DNA of 14,243 bases from a bacterium (GTDB lineage Bacteria > Verrucomicrobiota > Kiritimatiellia > UBA8416 > CAMZLY01). Shown piece by piece: positions 13,692 to 14,243 of this stretch; positions within the stretch are counted from its first letter, which is position 1; the number at the start of each line of letters is the position of its first letter. The stretch is from NCBI GenBank assembly GCA_030632465.1, contig DAOVUR010000022.1, positions 1 to 14,243 of the forward strand, written 5' to 3'. A model generated the notes under the pieces. That model saw nothing but the letters and a program-made list of their open reading frames with translations. It ran no database searches and had not been told where the DNA came from. Position numbers and translations under genes: made by a program.

Positions 13692-14243
13692 TTACAGATC
13701 CTTTTCTCTGATGACATTCATGAAATATTGTTCAAGATTCTCGCCAGGCTTGATGAGTTCGTCCGCCTTACCTGTAGCTACAACTGACCCTTTAGCCAAT
13801 ATTACTAGTTGGTCACATATTAGTTCAACCTCCGACAGTTCATGAGAAGAGAAGAATACTGTTTTGCCCTGTTCGCGTAAGTTGCTGATGATGTTTCGTA
13901 CAGCTTGACGACCGATAGGGTCTAGTCCGCCAGTAGGTTCGTCAAGAATCAGTAAGTCGGGATCATTGATGAGCGCTTGCGCCATGCATATACGCTGCAT
14001 CATGCCGCGGGAGTAGGTTGCAATACGGCGATTAGCAGCGTCTTCAATGCCGGTAAGTTGCAATACCTCATCAATACGCGCCTTAAGCACTTTGCCTTTA
14101 AGTAGAAAGAGGTGTCCAGTCATTTTTAGAACTTCACGACCAGTCATAAATCTGTATGTGTCTGGATGTTCAGCCAAATATCCTATTCTGTTTCTAGCGA
14201 TAGATTTTTGGACATCCTCACCAAAGATGGATGCGTAGCCAGA
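13692..14243 (-). CDS. ABC transporter ATP-binding subunit, partial
   Basis: The frame is open to the right edge, leaving 183 residues and cutting off the N-terminus with Walker A. Present are FGEDVQKSIARNRIGYLAEH (Q-loop region, with GYLAEHPDTYRFMTGREVL), a signature YSRGMMQR in place of LSGGQ, Walker B LLILDEPTGGLDP and the switch histidine in FFSSHE. The altered signature is usual for ATPases of ABC-2 exporters. The apparent TTG start at 14177 is an internal leucine. It is probably the first or an early gene of the operon that continues with the permease (2 bp gap), the TPR/His-rich protein, gspA and gspB. Confidence 0.9.
   Translation of the reverse strand, partial: SGYASIFGEDVQKSIARNRIGYLAEHPDTYRFMTGREVLKMTGHLFLLKGKVLKARIDEVLQLTGIEDAANRRIATYSRGMMQRICMAQALINDPDLLILDEPTGGLDPIGRQAVRNIISNLREQGKTVFFSSHELSEVELICDQLVILAKGSVVATGKADELIKPGENLEQYFMNVIREKDL

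Overview
The window reads as a chromosomal piece of a moderately AT-rich, Gram-negative, probably anaerobic bacterium. The pilin-like protein (residues around NACINNLRQIDSAKEQWAL) resembles type IV pilin-like proteins I associate with the PVC group (Lentisphaerota/Kiritimatiellota) and some Omnitrophota. That placement is recognition from memory, not a search result. Remnants of a ferredoxin-dependent indolepyruvate oxidoreductase and of NifX-type genes fit an anaerobe. No rRNA, tRNA, CRISPR array or intact insertion sequence was found.

Left part (1-3360, + strand). It opens with the broken end of iorA. The same stretch continues, in another frame, into the orphan C-terminal tail of a NifX-like protein. 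An intact NifX-family gene, an OsmC-family gene, a metallo-beta-lactamase-fold gene, a doubtful 51-residue ORF and a complete trpA follow. The gaps here carry several copies of a short hairpin repeat with a nearly constant 12-nt loop (TCGGCTNCGCTC) and stems that differ from copy to copy but stay self-complementary. Another copy lies at 6116-6155.

Middle part (3541-9360, mainly - strand). This is a type IV pilus / type II secretion block: a pilin-like gene, a PilR/NtrC-type sigma-54 activator, an inner-membrane platform protein (PilC/GspF) and an assembly ATPase (PilB/GspE). The pilin gene and the pilB-pilC pair are each preceded by a near-perfect -24/-12 sigma-54 promoter, and the sigma-54 activator gene sits between them. 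This is the most coherent regulatory circuit in the window. A 130-bp MITE-like element with 15-bp terminal inverted repeats and a CACTAG direct repeat lies between pilin and pilR. Two adjacent perfect 12-bp palindromes lie in the pilB leader.

Right part (9359-14243). A + strand gene divergent from pilB encodes a helical-repeat protein ending in a MshEN/GspE-N-like domain. It converges on a tightly packed - strand operon: ABC ATPase (cut by the window edge), ABC-2 permease, a membrane-anchored TPR protein with a His/Cys-rich repeat tail, an ExeA/GspA-type AAA ATPase, and a GspB-type TonB-like membrane protein. The GspAB pair joins this operon to the secretion/pilus block. The role of the ABC/TPR/His-rich part is unknown.
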